Made by a program: the position numbers and the translations under genes. A stretch of 51,005 bases of DNA from Gammaproteobacteria bacterium MFB021 (GTDB lineage Bacteria > Pseudomonadota > Gammaproteobacteria > Pseudomonadales > Halomonadaceae). The stretch covers positions 1 through 51,005 of the forward strand of contig JNVT01000095.1 in assembly GCA_000737985.1 (NCBI GenBank), given 5' to 3'. Positions 10,923 to 20,852 of the stretch are shown one piece after another. Each line of letters begins with the position of its first letter. Positions within the stretch are counted from its first letter, which is position 1. Below the pieces are notes generated by a model. The model had not been told where the DNA came from. It saw only the letters and a program-made list of their open reading frames with translations, and did not search any database.

Positions 10923-11384
10923 TCAGCCGCCGTGCCGGTGCATACCGATATGCGGGATATCGTCCTCCAGATAAGTGTCTGTCACCGCGACGAAACCGTG
11001 GCTTGCGTAGTAGTTCTGCAGGTGGGCCTGAGCGGAAAGGTAGGCATCGCGACCCGGCCAGCGCTCGGCGAGATGTTCGAGCGCTGCCGTCATCAGCCGA
11101 TGCCCCAGGCCTGCGCCGCGATGGTCGGGCGCGATCACCACGCGCCCGATGGTCACCGGCTCGCTTGGCGATACCGGAGCCCGCAGGCGAAGTGACGCGG
11201 CCAAGGTGCCATCTGCCCACACCGCGAGATGTTCGGTCGTGGTATCCAGATCATGACCGTCCAGCTCCTGATAGGCACATTGCTGTTCGACCACGAACAC
11301 CGCCGTGCGCAGCGCCAGCAGGGCGTAGAGGGTGTGAGTATCGAGCTGTTCGCCGCGGTACCAGCGCCAGTCGTATGTCGTCAT
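10923..11384 (-). CDS. elaA: ElaA-type GNAT N-acetyltransferase
   Basis: A cytoplasmic 153-residue protein of the ElaA family within the GNAT acetyl-CoA-dependent acyltransferases; the physiological substrate is unknown. The N-terminal LYALLALRTAVFVVEQQCAYQE, the acetyl-CoA site VVIAPDHRGAGLGHRLM (residues about 83-99) and the C-terminal AQAHLQNYYASHGF plus DIPHIGM are diagnostic of ElaA. AGGAAAG precedes the ATG on the complement. It is divergent from the threonine dehydratase-like gene, with a 133-bp spacer rich in GTGACA-like words. No link to its neighbours is evident. Confidence 0.9.
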   Translation of the reverse strand: MTTYDWRWYRGEQLDTHTLYALLALRTAVFVVEQQCAYQELDGHDLDTTTEHLAVWADGTLAASLRLRAPVSPSEPVTIGRVVIAPDHRGAGLGHRLMTAALEHLAERWPGRDAYLSAQAHLQNYYASHGFVAVTDTYLEDDIPHIGMHRHGG

Positions 11385-11517
11385 CTGTCACTTTCCTTGG
11401 GTGGTCGTTGCGCGTGACACTATCACTGGCATATTACGCAGCCCGCCAGCGGGTGTCAGTGACGGCCGTGACAGGGGACAGGTCATGGGTGAGGTGATAG
11501 GTGACAGGAGAGCGCGC

Positions 11518-12519
11518 ATGAGCCGTTTGGCGATCGATTATGACGATGTGGTGGCGGCACACCGGCGGCTGGTGGGCATTGCTCACCACACGCCCGTGCT
11601 GCGTTCGACGACGGCCGATGCGCGCAGCGGCGCCGCGCTGTACTTCAAGGCCGAGCATCTCCAGCGCGTCGGCGCCTTCAAGTTTCGGGGTGGCTATAAC
11701 GCCATCAACCAGTTCGATCATGGTCAGAAGGCTGCGGGGGTGATCGCTTTCTCCTCGGGCAATCATGCCCAGGCGATTGCGCTCTCGGCCAGACTGCACG
11801 GCATTCGTGCCGTCATCGTGATGCCCGAGGATGCGCCTGCGATCAAGATCGCGGCCACGCGGGGCTATGGTGCCGAGGTGGTGCTCTATGATCGCTATAC
11901 CCAGGACCGCGAGACGTTGGGCCGGGAACTGGCCGAGGCCGAAGGCTTGACCCTGATCCCGCCGTTCGATCATCCCCACGTCATGGCGGGGCAGGGAACT
12001 GCGGCCAAGGAGCTGTTCGACGATGTGGGCGAGCTGGATACGCTGATCGTACCGCTGGGCGGTGGCGGGCTACTGTCAGGCTGCGCCACGGTTGCCAGGG
12101 CGCGCTATCCTCACTGCCGCATCATCGGGGTCGAGCCGGAAGCCGGCAACGATGCCCAGAGAAGCCTGGCCAGTGGCGAGATCGTCACGATTGCCACGCC
12201 GCGCACGATCGCCGATGGCGCTCAGACCCAGGCACTGGGCCGCCTGACGTTCCCGGTGCTGCAGCAGTGCGTCGATGAGATCGTCACCGTCACTGACGCT
12301 GAGCTGGTCGAGACCATGAGCTTTCTCGCCGGCCGCATGAAGCAGTTGGTCGAGCCGACCGGTTGCCTGGCGGCCGCGGCGGCTTTTGCGGGCCGGTTAC
12401 CGATCGAGGGGCAGCGTGTCGGGATCATGCTCTCCGGGGGCAACGTCGATCTGCAACGCTTCGCCGAACTGATCTCGGCGGCCGCGCCCCAGGCAACCAC
12501 GCGTGCGGATCGCGCCTGA
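11518..12519 (+). CDS. Threonine dehydratase/serine racemase-like PLP enzyme (fold type II, no ACT domain)
   Basis: A 333-residue cytoplasmic enzyme expected to deaminate or racemise a hydroxy-amino acid. ATG 11518 is chosen because AGGAG at 11507-11511 precedes it and the family N-terminus aligns; the frame is open further upstream without support. The PLP lysine is in GAFKFRGGYNAI (residue about 55). SSGNHAQA binds the substrate carboxylate, and GGGGLLSG binds the PLP phosphate. It lacks the C-terminal regulatory domain of the ilvA product at 43981-45498, so feedback control by isoleucine is unlikely. It could be a catabolic threonine/serine dehydratase, serine racemase or 3-hydroxyaspartate ammonia-lyase; sequence alone does not decide. 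Confidence 0.82.
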   Translation: MSRLAIDYDDVVAAHRRLVGIAHHTPVLRSTTADARSGAALYFKAEHLQRVGAFKFRGGYNAINQFDHGQKAAGVIAFSSGNHAQAIALSARLHGIRAVIVMPEDAPAIKIAATRGYGAEVVLYDRYTQDRETLGRELAEAEGLTLIPPFDHPHVMAGQGTAAKELFDDVGELDTLIVPLGGGGLLSGCATVARARYPHCRIIGVEPEAGNDAQRSLASGEIVTIATPRTIADGAQTQALGRLTFPVLQQCVDEIVTVTDAELVETMSFLAGRMKQLVEPTGCLAAAAAFAGRLPIEGQRVGIMLSGGNVDLQRFAELISAAAPQATTRADRA

Positions 12520-12734
12520 GACGAGAGCGTGTGTGATGTTGACCGGAGCACTCTCATCGAATGCCCAGGCCACCCTGAAAGTCAGATTTTTGCATCGCGT
12601 GGATGTGCGCGTTATGTCGTCCCGTTCGAACCGGCCTGCGGCGCATTGACGCTTTCGACTAATGGCTGAGGGAGTTAAGCCCCGGCGCTGCTTAGACTGA
12701 AGGTATTGCACGCACCGTAGCCGAGGAGGTCATC

Positions 12735-13184
12735 ATGATGCAGACGCAGGAACGCCGCGAGCAGCGTCCGATGTCGGAGGCAACGGACTGCTGCGAGATG
12801 AGTGCGATCAATCTGCTCGATGACAGCGTCTCCACGCAGAAGGAGGTACAGGAGCGCAATGTCATGCAGCTCTACCTGCTCACCGTGCAGGTGAGGGCGC
12901 TGATGGATGTGGCCTGTCACCAAGGGCATGCCGAGTTCCTGACCGAGCGTTTGCGCTTCCATACCCAGCAGTTGGGCGAGCAGTTCGATTCGTTGGTCAA
13001 GAAGCACAAAGGCTCCTCCTATACCCGCCACTTCTACGCTCAGCAGCAGCAGCGCTTCAGCAGCGAGATCGACAAGCTGATCGACGCCTTGGCATCCCTG
13101 GGCCGCCACTATCGTGATAGCGCTGATACCGACAGCGCGGCTCATCACGATGCCCAAGGTGGCAATACCGCGTCCCGCGACTGA
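12735..13184 (+). CDS. Uncharacterised 149-residue helical protein
   Basis: I do not recognise this family. GAGGAGG at 12722-12728 supports ATG 12735 or the adjacent ATG 12738. The sequence has no signal peptide or membrane segment. It is rich in Gln, Glu, His and Lys and looks all-helical, with possible coiled coil around residues 30-125 (EVQERNVMQLYLLTVQVRAL, RFSSEIDKLIDALASLGRHY). Cysteines occur at CC near residues 19-20 and at one later position. The tail is polar and disordered. A terminator-like hairpin follows at 13207-13249. The upstream 215-bp gap has no clear promoter pair. A cytoplasmic structural or adaptor role is possible but unsupported. Confidence 0.75.
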   Translation: MMQTQERREQRPMSEATDCCEMSAINLLDDSVSTQKEVQERNVMQLYLLTVQVRALMDVACHQGHAEFLTERLRFHTQQLGEQFDSLVKKHKGSSYTRHFYAQQQQRFSSEIDKLIDALASLGRHYRDSADTDSAAHHDAQGGNTASRD

Positions 13185-13206
13185 CCTTCCACACGAGTTG
13201 CCTCCC

Positions 13207-13249
13207 GGCCCGCCGCTGTGTCGTTTCAAGACCAGGGCGGGCCTCTTTT
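13207..13249 (+). terminator. Probable terminator after the 149-residue gene
   Basis: GGCCCGCC (13207-13214) pairs with GGCGGGCC (13236-13243), followed by TCTTTT. The 21-base loop makes it weaker than the gyrB and gabT terminators, but position and T-rich tail fit. Confidence 0.65.
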
Positions 13250-13356
13250 ATGCGTGGGTCGCTGGCACGTAGCCCCTTTCTCTGTGTGCGCTTTCCTGCG
13301 CCACTGATACTCGTCGGACTCGTTCATGAGTATGGATGACGAGATCGTCTGCGAGA

Positions 13357-13372
13357 TGTTTCACGTGGAACA
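13357..13372 (-). other. parS: parS site 1 (ParB-binding centromere site)
   Basis: TGTTTCACGTGGAACA reads as TGTTCCACGTGAAACA on the complement, a perfect match to the bacterial parS consensus TGTTNCACGTGAAACA. It is intergenic. Confidence 0.93.
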
Positions 13373-13600
13373 AGTCCTGTGACCGTTGATCCATATGCCT
13401 GATCCGCCTTTACCGGATTCGCTGCGCTGATCGAGTGGCGATCAATCGTCGATGGCGGGGGGGGGAATGGGGAGAGCCACTCACCAGAGCCGCAAAATCC
13501 GCGCATCTGGGAAGCGGGCGGCATCCGAGCCAGAGACGGCTATCATCTCGGATGCCGCTCCCACGAGGGGGCAGCAACCGCTGCTATGTAACGCCGGCAA

Positions 13601-13616
13601 TGTTCCACGTGAAACA
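13601..13616 (+). other. parS: parS site 2
   Basis: TGTTCCACGTGAAACA is a perfect parS match, the same variant as site 1 in opposite orientation, 244 bp away. It lies 9 bp past the 3' end of the asmA-family gene. Confidence 0.93.
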
Positions 13617-13624
13617 ATCAGGCA

Positions 13625-15685
13625 TCACGGCCGGGTCTGAATCTGGCTCAGGAAGTCATTGCACGGCGTGGTCTCGCCGGCGCTCGGCGAGACCAGCGCC
13701 AGTAGCGCAGCGGCGGGCGCGGCGACGGTGCCGAGGAAGGCACCCACAGCGCCCCGCGCCAGCAGCGAGCTGGCGTCCACACCCGGAGAAGGATTAGCGA
13801 AGGTGCCGTGGACATAGAGCGGCGAGCGTAGGGTGAATATCCGCGCACCCTTGCTCTCCGGCACGATATTGAGATCGAGCCTTTCGTTGGCGAAGTTGAT
13901 ACTGCCGTCGATCTTGATCAGCGCGTTCTCGGTGTCGATGACGAAGAAGCGCGGACGTGCCAGGCCATCGTCGACTTCCAGGCTGGTTGCGGCGCAGTTG
14001 ATGCGTACCTGCTCGTCCCCGAACAGCTTGCCCACCAGATAGTTGCCCACGTTGAGCCCGGCCAGCTCCATCAGATTGCGGCTGATGAGGCCATCGCTGA
14101 CGATCATGCCGAGGTCACCGTTGCTGCTACCCAGGAGGGTGGCAATCGAATTGCCATGGCCGCTGAGCGAGGCGTCTCCATTGAGTTCGCCGCGACTGTT
14201 CTGCATCAGCTCGACCTCAGGGAACAGGCGACTGAGCAGCAGGCGCCGGATGTGTAGGTCGACTCTCGCCTGAAGCGGTGTCTGGCTGCCATCCAGACGT
14301 AGCGTGGTGTTGAGGTTGCCGCCGGCGACGCCGAAGCGCAGCGGGTCGAGCAGGATCTCACCATTGTTGAGCCGGACGTGGGTATACAGGTCTTCCAGCG
14401 GCAGCGAGTCGCCATGCTCGATACGCTGGGCAGTGAACTTGACGTCGGCATCCATGGCGCGCCACTGCTCGGTCTGGAACTCCGCCACCGGCAGTACTTT
14501 GTCGGTTGGCTGCTGCGGCGCTTCCTGCTGGGTTTCGCCATCATCGCCGCTGCTATCGGCACCGATCAATGGTGCCAGATCGGCGAAACGCAGCTGGCGC
14601 GAGACGACCTCTCCGGTGAGGGACGGGCGGGGTTCGCCCAGGGTGTAGGTCAGATCGCCATGGATATCGCTGTCGCCAACCTGACCGTCGAAGTCCCGGT
14701 AGCGAAAGGTGAGCGCGTCTTGCGTCGTCAGGTCGGCGGTCAGGTGGCCACGAGTCGAGTACGGCGGGGTGTCGGGCAGGGTGACACCGATCACCCGGTA
14801 GAGATCGCCCAGATTTCGACCGGCGAAGGTGAGATCGAGATCGATCCGTTTGGGCGCCAGCGGATCGGTCAGGGTGCCGGCGACGCTCACGCGGGTCTGG
14901 CCTGCCGTGATATCGGCCTGTAGCGGGTAGGGCGCGCCGGGCTGGCGCAGCGCTATCAGACTGCCCAGCTTGCCTTTGCCGCGGATTTGCTGGCCTCGGT
15001 AGGTGCCGTTGGCCTGCCAGCCGAAGGCGTAGTCGGCGACTTCTTGATCGGTGTCGCTGCCCATCGCGGGTGTCCCGCCGCTCAGCTCGCTGAAGGCGAT
15101 GGGCTGGCCCAGCAGACTCAGGGTGGCGTCGACATTGGCATCCAGGGTCGCGTCGCGATAGTGGATAGAGATGGGGTCAAAGGTGATATCGCCGATATCC
15201 ACGGTCCAACCGGGCTGCGTCTCGGTCGTATCGGCGTCTTGCGACGTATCACCGAGATCGAAGGTCCAGTTGTCGTTGCCATCCTCACGCTTGACCAGGG
15301 TAGCTTCACCGCCGCTGAGCGCTATGCGAGGTATCTTCACGCGGTGTTCGAGCAGCGATAGCGGCGCCAGCGTCAGGTCCAGTGCACCCAGTCTAGCGAG
15401 GTCGGCATCGGTGACGGACTCGGGGCTACCGATACGAATTTGCTCGGCGTGCAGGTGCGGCCAGGGCACCCAGCCGCGCCAGCCGTCGACATTCGTCGGT
15501 CTCTCCCAGGAGAGATCGAGATCGCCCTCGATGGCGAAAGGCCGGTGAATCGCCGCCGAGACCCTCTGATTCAGCGTCGGCTTGAGACGATTCCAGTCGA
15601 ATGTCAGCACCACGATGATCAGTGCGATAACGACTACCAGCACGAAGGCCAGTAGTGAAAGGCCGATCTTCTTCCCCGTTGTCAT
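13625..15685 (-). CDS. AsmA-family envelope protein
   Basis: AsmA-family proteins are anchored in the inner membrane and span the periplasm; the family is linked to phospholipid transport and outer-membrane assembly. The protein has 686 residues. A single N-terminal membrane helix is at about 7-29, followed by DWNRLKPTLNQRVSAAIHRPFAIEGDL, the typical AsmA start, and a long beta-rich periplasmic region. The C-terminal region GTFANPSPGVDASSLL matches the AsmA end signature. The gene is flanked by parS sites on both sides, none inside it. gmhB lies upstream on the same strand, 225 bp away. Which AsmA paralogue (AsmA, YicH or other) cannot be fixed. Confidence 0.88.
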   Translation of the reverse strand: MTTGKKIGLSLLAFVLVVVIALIIVVLTFDWNRLKPTLNQRVSAAIHRPFAIEGDLDLSWERPTNVDGWRGWVPWPHLHAEQIRIGSPESVTDADLARLGALDLTLAPLSLLEHRVKIPRIALSGGEATLVKREDGNDNWTFDLGDTSQDADTTETQPGWTVDIGDITFDPISIHYRDATLDANVDATLSLLGQPIAFSELSGGTPAMGSDTDQEVADYAFGWQANGTYRGQQIRGKGKLGSLIALRQPGAPYPLQADITAGQTRVSVAGTLTDPLAPKRIDLDLTFAGRNLGDLYRVIGVTLPDTPPYSTRGHLTADLTTQDALTFRYRDFDGQVGDSDIHGDLTYTLGEPRPSLTGEVVSRQLRFADLAPLIGADSSGDDGETQQEAPQQPTDKVLPVAEFQTEQWRAMDADVKFTAQRIEHGDSLPLEDLYTHVRLNNGEILLDPLRFGVAGGNLNTTLRLDGSQTPLQARVDLHIRRLLLSRLFPEVELMQNSRGELNGDASLSGHGNSIATLLGSSNGDLGMIVSDGLISRNLMELAGLNVGNYLVGKLFGDEQVRINCAATSLEVDDGLARPRFFVIDTENALIKIDGSINFANERLDLNIVPESKGARIFTLRSPLYVHGTFANPSPGVDASSLLARGAVGAFLGTVAAPAAALLALVSPSAGETTPCNDFLSQIQTRP

Positions 15686-15788
15686 GACCCTGTCCCATCC
15701 CTTGGGCTTGTTGTCCCAAGAATAGCCGAGTCTTCACGTGGCGTTTGTGACGTAACGTTGCCAGGCAAAGCCTGCGGTCGGGTCGATA

Positions 15789-15804
15789 TGTTTCACGTGA
15801 AACA
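15789..15804. other. parS: parS site 3
   Basis: TGTTTCACGTGAAACA is a perfect, fully palindromic parS match, in the gap between gmhB and the asmA-family gene. No other feature was seen in 15686-15910. Confidence 0.95.
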
Positions 15805-15910
15805 TGTCGGGCTCAGGGCTTACTCAGAGTTCAGCGAAGAGCATTGGCGGCGATCACCACAGTCGCTGGGAGTGTTCGCTCGCTTTCTCGGCGCAAAGGG
15901 CGAGCTCGAA

Positions 15911-16462
15911 TCAGCCCGCTGCCAACAACAGGCGTTCAACGAATTTTGCGAGATCGTCGCAGTGCCAGGTCTCCGGATGCTCGCGGGCGACGTCGCGGGC
16001 GTAGCGCTCGCCCTTGCCCGTGCTGACCAGTGCGGTCTGCGCGCCGGCCGCGATGCCTGCCTCGATGTCACGCAGGCTATCGCCCACCATCCAGCTGCCA
16101 GTCAGTGTCGGCAGTGCAAGCGCCTGCTGAATCTGAAACAGCAGGCCCGGCTTGGGTTTGCGACAGTCGCACTCATCCTGCGGCAGATGAGGGCAGTAAG
16201 CGATATGCACGATCTCGCCGCCGGCCTGATGCACCAGCGCGCGCAGCCGTGCGTGAATGGCATCCAGAGTGTTGCGATCGTAGTAGCCGCGGCCGATACC
16301 CGATTGGTTGGTGGCGATGGCCACTTGCCAGCCTGCCTGCGTGAGCGTGGCGATAGCTTCGATGGCAGTGGGGTAGGGGTGCCACTCGTCGAGGGACTTG
16401 ATATAGGCGTCGGAATCTTCGTTGATGACGCCGTCGCGGTCGAGTATGACCAGTTTTTGCAT
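15911..16462 (-). CDS. gmhB: D-glycero-beta-D-manno-heptose 1,7-bisphosphate 7-phosphatase
   Basis: GmhB removes the C7 phosphate of heptose bisphosphate in ADP-heptose synthesis, between the kinase and adenylyltransferase steps of HldE. It is a 183-residue HAD phosphatase with nucleophile Asp8 and acid Asp10 in VILDRDGVIN, TNQSG (motif II), a zinc-binding loop CPHLPQDECDC, RKPKPG and VGDSLRDIEAG (motif IV). The other pathway genes hldD and hldE are in this window at 19.9 and 38 kb. It lies between parS sites 3 and 4. No Shine-Dalgarno is obvious upstream of the ATG. Confidence 0.95.
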   Translation of the reverse strand: MQKLVILDRDGVINEDSDAYIKSLDEWHPYPTAIEAIATLTQAGWQVAIATNQSGIGRGYYDRNTLDAIHARLRALVHQAGGEIVHIAYCPHLPQDECDCRKPKPGLLFQIQQALALPTLTGSWMVGDSLRDIEAGIAAGAQTALVSTGKGERYARDVAREHPETWHCDDLAKFVERLLLAAG

Positions 16463-16536
16463 GGCGCGGCCTGGTTCGAGGCGAATGTCGATGCATTATC
16501 GCGCTGCCGCGCCCTGGCGCCAACTCGGTCCTGCGA

Positions 16537-16552
16537 TGTTTCACGTGAAACA
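16537..16552. other. parS: parS site 4
   Basis: TGTTTCACGTGAAACA is a perfect palindromic parS match, 74 bp upstream of the gmhB start, so a bound ParB could touch its promoter region. Confidence 0.95.
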
Positions 16553-16658
16553 CTTTGGCTCCGTGCCGCGCGCTCGGGCTGTGAGGATATGAGGTGGCGA
16601 GAGGCGTGGTAGGGCGTTGCTGATACAGGAGGGGCTGGTTACTACCGGGAGAGAAGAG

Positions 16659-16683
16659 GCCCGCCCGAGTATCTCGGGCGGGC
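16659..16683 (-). terminator. Terminator of the glyQ-glyS operon
   Basis: GCCCGCCCGAG (16659-16669) and CTCGGGCGGGC (16673-16683) form a perfect 11-bp stem with a 3-base loop. Read on the minus strand it is followed by CTCTTCTCTC. It is 18 bp past the glyS stop, with parS site 5 in between. Confidence 0.8.
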
Positions 16684-16685
16684 AA

Positions 16686-16701
16686 TGTTTCACGTGAAAC
16701 G
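16686..16701 (+). other. parS: parS site 5 (one mismatch)
   Basis: TGTTTCACGTGAAACG matches parS at 15 of 16 positions. It directly abuts the glyS stop codon (16702-16704) and lies before the operon terminator, so it is transcribed as glyS 3' untranslated sequence. Confidence 0.85.
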
Positions 16702-18770
16702 TTACTGCTGCAGCTCGGAGATATCCGCCACGGCTAGGAACAGCCCTTGCAGGCTGGCCAAGAGTGCCAGGCGGTTGGTGCGCACGGCGTCGTCATCGAC
16801 CGCCACCATGACCTCGTCAAAGAAGCGATCCACCGGTGCGCGCAGCGTGGCCAGAATATCCAGCGCCTGGGCGTAGTCGGCCTGACGGAACAGCGGCTCC
16901 ACCTGGTCGCGGCAGTCGGTGACGGCACGCGCCAGGGCAATCTCTGCATCTTCGCTCAACAGTGCCGTGTCGACCTCGGCGCCGGCGTCGTGCTGCTGCT
17001 TGGCCAGGATGTTGGCCACGCGCTTGTTGGCGGCTGCCAGGGCGGCGGCCTCCTCGCGCTGCTCGAAGCGATGCACCGCGCGCAGGCGACGGGCGAAGTC
17101 GAGCGGACGCGTCACCGGGCGTGCGCGTACGGCGAGGTAGACGTCCACCGGCAGACCTTCGTCCTGAGCCCAGGCGCGGAAGCGATCGAGCATGTAGGTG
17201 AGTACGTCATCTACCAGTCCGTCCGCCTTGGGCAGGTCGCGGTGCTGGGAGGCGGCGAGTTCGAGCAGCTCGCGCAGGTCCAGGTCCAGCTCGCCCTTGA
17301 TCAGGATGTTGAGTACGCCGATGGTGGCGCGGCGCAGGGCGAACGGATCTTTGGCTCCGGTGGGGCGCTGGCCGATACCGAAGATGCCGGTGAGCGTATC
17401 CAGACGATCGGCCAGGGCGATCGCCATGCCGGTCGGTGTACGCGGAATCTCATCGCCAGCGAAACGCGGCAGGTACTGCTCGTGCAGCGCATCGGCGACC
17501 GCATCGGGTTCGCCGTCGTGGCGTGCGTAGTAGGTGCCCATGATGCCCTGAAGCTCGGGGAACTCGAGCACCATTTCGGTGACCAGGTCGCACTTGGCCA
17601 GCTGGGCCGCGCGCGCCGCGGCGCTGCTATCGCCGCCGATCTTCTCGGCAATGAAGCGTGCCACCACCTCGCTGCGTGCCGCCTTGTCGGCCAGGCTGCC
17701 GAGTTCGCGCTGGAACACCACGTTGGCCAGTGAGGCTTGACGCGAGGCCAGCGTCTGCTTGCGATCGGTCTCGAAGAAGAAGACGGCATCGGCCAGGCGC
17801 GGGCGAATTACCTTCTCGTTGCCGTAGATCACCTGCTGCGGATCTTCGCTTTCGATATTGGCCACGGTGATGAACTGCGGCATGAGCTTGCCGTTGTCAT
17901 CGAGCAGATGGAAGTACTTCTGATTGGCCTTCATCGAGGAGATCAGGCACTCCGCGGGGACCTCGAGGAAGCGCTCGTCGAAGCTGCCGGTCAGCGCCAC
18001 CGGCCACTCCACCAGGCCGTTGACCTCGTCGAGCAGGGCGTCATCGATGACCGCTTGCCCATCGTGGACCTCGGCCTCCGCCAGCACCTGCTCGCGGATG
18101 CGCGCGCGCCGGCGGTCCATGTCGACCAGTACATAGGCGTTTTCCAGCGCCGCCTGGTAGTCGTCGGCGTGGGCCAGGTCGAACGCCTCGGGGGCATGGA
18201 AGCGGTGGCCGCGGGTGGTGCGTCCGGCATGCAAGCCGAGCACTTCGGCATCGATGACGCGATCGCCGTAGAGCAGCACCAGCCAGTGCACCGGGCGCGA
18301 GAACTCGATACGCGAGGCGCCCCAGCGCATGTTCTTGGGCACCGGCAGGGCGTTGACCGCGTTGGCGACGATGGCTGGGAGCAGGGCGTCTATGGACTCT
18401 CCCTGCTGCTGCTCGCGGTAGCCGAGCCAGGTGCCCTTGTCGGTCTCCAGGTGGATCAGCTCGTCGACGCTCACACCGCAGGAGCGGGCAAAGCCCTCGG
18501 CTGCCTTGGTCGGCTGGCCGTCCTTGAAGGCCGCGGCGAGGGCCGGGCCGCGCTTCTCGACCTCACGATCGGGCTGCTTGTCGGCGAGCGCTTCGACGCG
18601 CACGGCGAGGCGGCGGGGAGAGGCCAGGGCGGTGGCGCTGGCCATGGGCACTTCGGCCTCGGCCAGCCCCTTGGTCACGCCGTCACGCAGGGCCTGGGCG
18701 AGATCGCGCAGGGCTCCGGGTGGCAGCTCCTCGACGCCCAGTTCGATCAGTAGGGTGTTGGCTGCCATGC

Positions 18771-18774
<4 letters not shown>
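16702..18774 (-). CDS. glyS: Glycyl-tRNA synthetase beta subunit
   Basis: GlyS is the large subunit of the alpha2beta2 glycyl-tRNA synthetase, needed for tRNA recognition. The protein has 690 residues, the usual length, with N-terminal [16 protein letters not shown], the HD-like internal region, and the C-terminal anticodon-binding DALR-like part. The start could be ATG 18774, which overlaps the glyQ stop as ATGA, or ATG 18768. GGGAG lies 4 or 10 bases ahead respectively. It is co-transcribed with glyQ and ends at parS site 5 plus a terminator. Confidence 0.97.
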
Positions 18775-19733
<959 letters not shown>

Positions 19734-19771
19734 TGACTGCGTACCGTTGCCCATGAATTCGTAAGCCGCCA

Positions 19772-19777
19772 AGTATA
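19772..19777 (-). promoter_or_regulatory. glyQ: Candidate -10 element for glyQ-glyS
   Basis: Read on the minus strand, TATACT preceded by TTG resembles a -10 hexamer and would start transcription near 19765, about 30 bases before ATG 19733. No good -35 is at the right distance, so the call is weak. Confidence 0.35.
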
Positions 19778-19880
19778 CAATTAGCGCTCAATCGGTTATA
19801 GGCACCGGCAGCAATCGGCCGCGGGCGATATCCCCGGGCCGCTGTCGGCATGGCCGAGTCGAGACAGAGAGGATAGCGAC

Positions 19881-20852
19881 ATGATCGTAGTCACCGGCGG
19901 GGCCGGCTTCATCGGGGCCAATCTGGTCAAGGCACTCAACGCGCGCGGCCGCCAGGACGTGATGGTGGTCGATGACCTCAGCGACGGCACCAAGTTCGTC
20001 AATCTGGCCGACTGCACGCTGGGCGACTATCTCGACAAGGATGACTTCCTGGCTCGGGTCCAGGCCGAACTGCGCGGCGAGATCGGTGGCCTGCCGCCGA
20101 TCGAGGCGATCTTCCATGAGGGCGCCTGCTCGGATACCACCGAGTGGGACGGGCGCTTCATGCTCGAGAACAACTTCGAGTACTCCAAGACGCTGCTGCG
20201 CTACTGCCAGGCCAAGCGCATCCCGTTTTTGTACGCCTCTTCGGCGGCGACATACGGCGGCAGCGAGGTGTTCGTCGAGGCGCCGGAGCACGAGAAACCG
20301 CTCAACGTCTACGGCTACTCCAAGCTGCTGTTCGATCAGTACGTGCGCGCGCGCTGGGACAGCTTCGAGACCCAGGTGGTGGGCTTTCGCTACTTCAACG
20401 TCTACGGCCCGCGCGAGCAGCACAAGGGCAAGATGGCGAGTGTCGCCTTTCACCATCACAACCAGGTCCAGCGCGGCGAGAATCCGAAACTCTTCGGCGG
20501 CTGGGATGGCTTCGAGGCCGGCATGCAGAGCCGCGATTTCGTCTATGTGGGCGACGTGGTCGACGTCAATCTGTGGTTCCTCGACAATCCGGAGGTCTCC
20601 GGCATCTTCAATCTGGGCACCGGCCGCGCCGAGCCGTTCAAGGCGATCGCCGAGACGGTGATCGACTTTCATGCGCGCCATGGTGGCGCCCAAGGCGAGA
20701 TCGAGTACATCGACTTCCCCGATGAGCTCAAGGGGCGCTATCAGAGCTACACCCGGGCCGATATCGGGCACCTGCGCGAGGCGGGTTATCGCGGCGAGTT
20801 CAAGACCGTGCGCGAGGGCGTCACTGCCTATCTGGAATGGCTGAATGGCTGA
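19881..20852 (+). CDS. hldD: ADP-L-glycero-D-manno-heptose 6-epimerase
   Basis: HldD makes the final precursor of LPS inner-core heptose by epimerising C6 of ADP-heptose. It is a short-chain dehydrogenase-like enzyme of 323 residues with the nucleotide-binding motif TGGAGFIG (5-12), the catalytic pair Tyr144 and Lys148 in YGYSK, and HldD-specific [27 protein letters not shown] precedes ATG 19881. It overlaps waaF by 8 bases, so the two are translationally coupled. It opens the large surface-polysaccharide block. Confidence 0.97.
   Translation: MIVVTGGAGFIGANLVKALNARGRQDVMVVDDLSDGTKFVNLADCTLGDYLDKDDFLARVQAELRGEIGGLPPIEAIFHEGACSDTTEWDGRFMLENNFEYSKTLLRYCQAKRIPFLYASSAATYGGSEVFVEAPEHEKPLNVYGYSKLLFDQYVRARWDSFETQVVGFRYFNVYGPREQHKGKMASVAFHHHNQVQRGENPKLFGGWDGFEAGMQSRDFVYVGDVVDVNLWFLDNPEVSGIFNLGTGRAEPFKAIAETVIDFHARHGGAQGEIEYIDFPDELKGRYQSYTRADIGHLREAGYRGEFKTVREGVTAYLEWLNG

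Larger units (their letters stand above)
13250..13624. other. Gene-free 375-bp stretch holding two parS sites
   Basis: No open frame with a ribosome binding site is seen. The stretch holds parS sites at 13357-13372 and 13601-13616 in opposite orientation, a run of nine G at 13457-13465, and a short inverted pair ATACTC/GAGTAT near 13308-13333. It is likely a chromosome-partitioning region. Confidence 0.7.

Noticed and set aside
11400-11517. GTGACA-like words in the elaA divergent region as an operator
   Set aside because: Spacing is irregular and matches are loose, so chance cannot be excluded.
15726-15745. CTTCACGTGGCG near the asmA start, and GTTCACGTGG at 31747, as further parS sites
   Set aside because: Only the CACGTG core is shared; the flanking TGTT and AAACA halves are missing.
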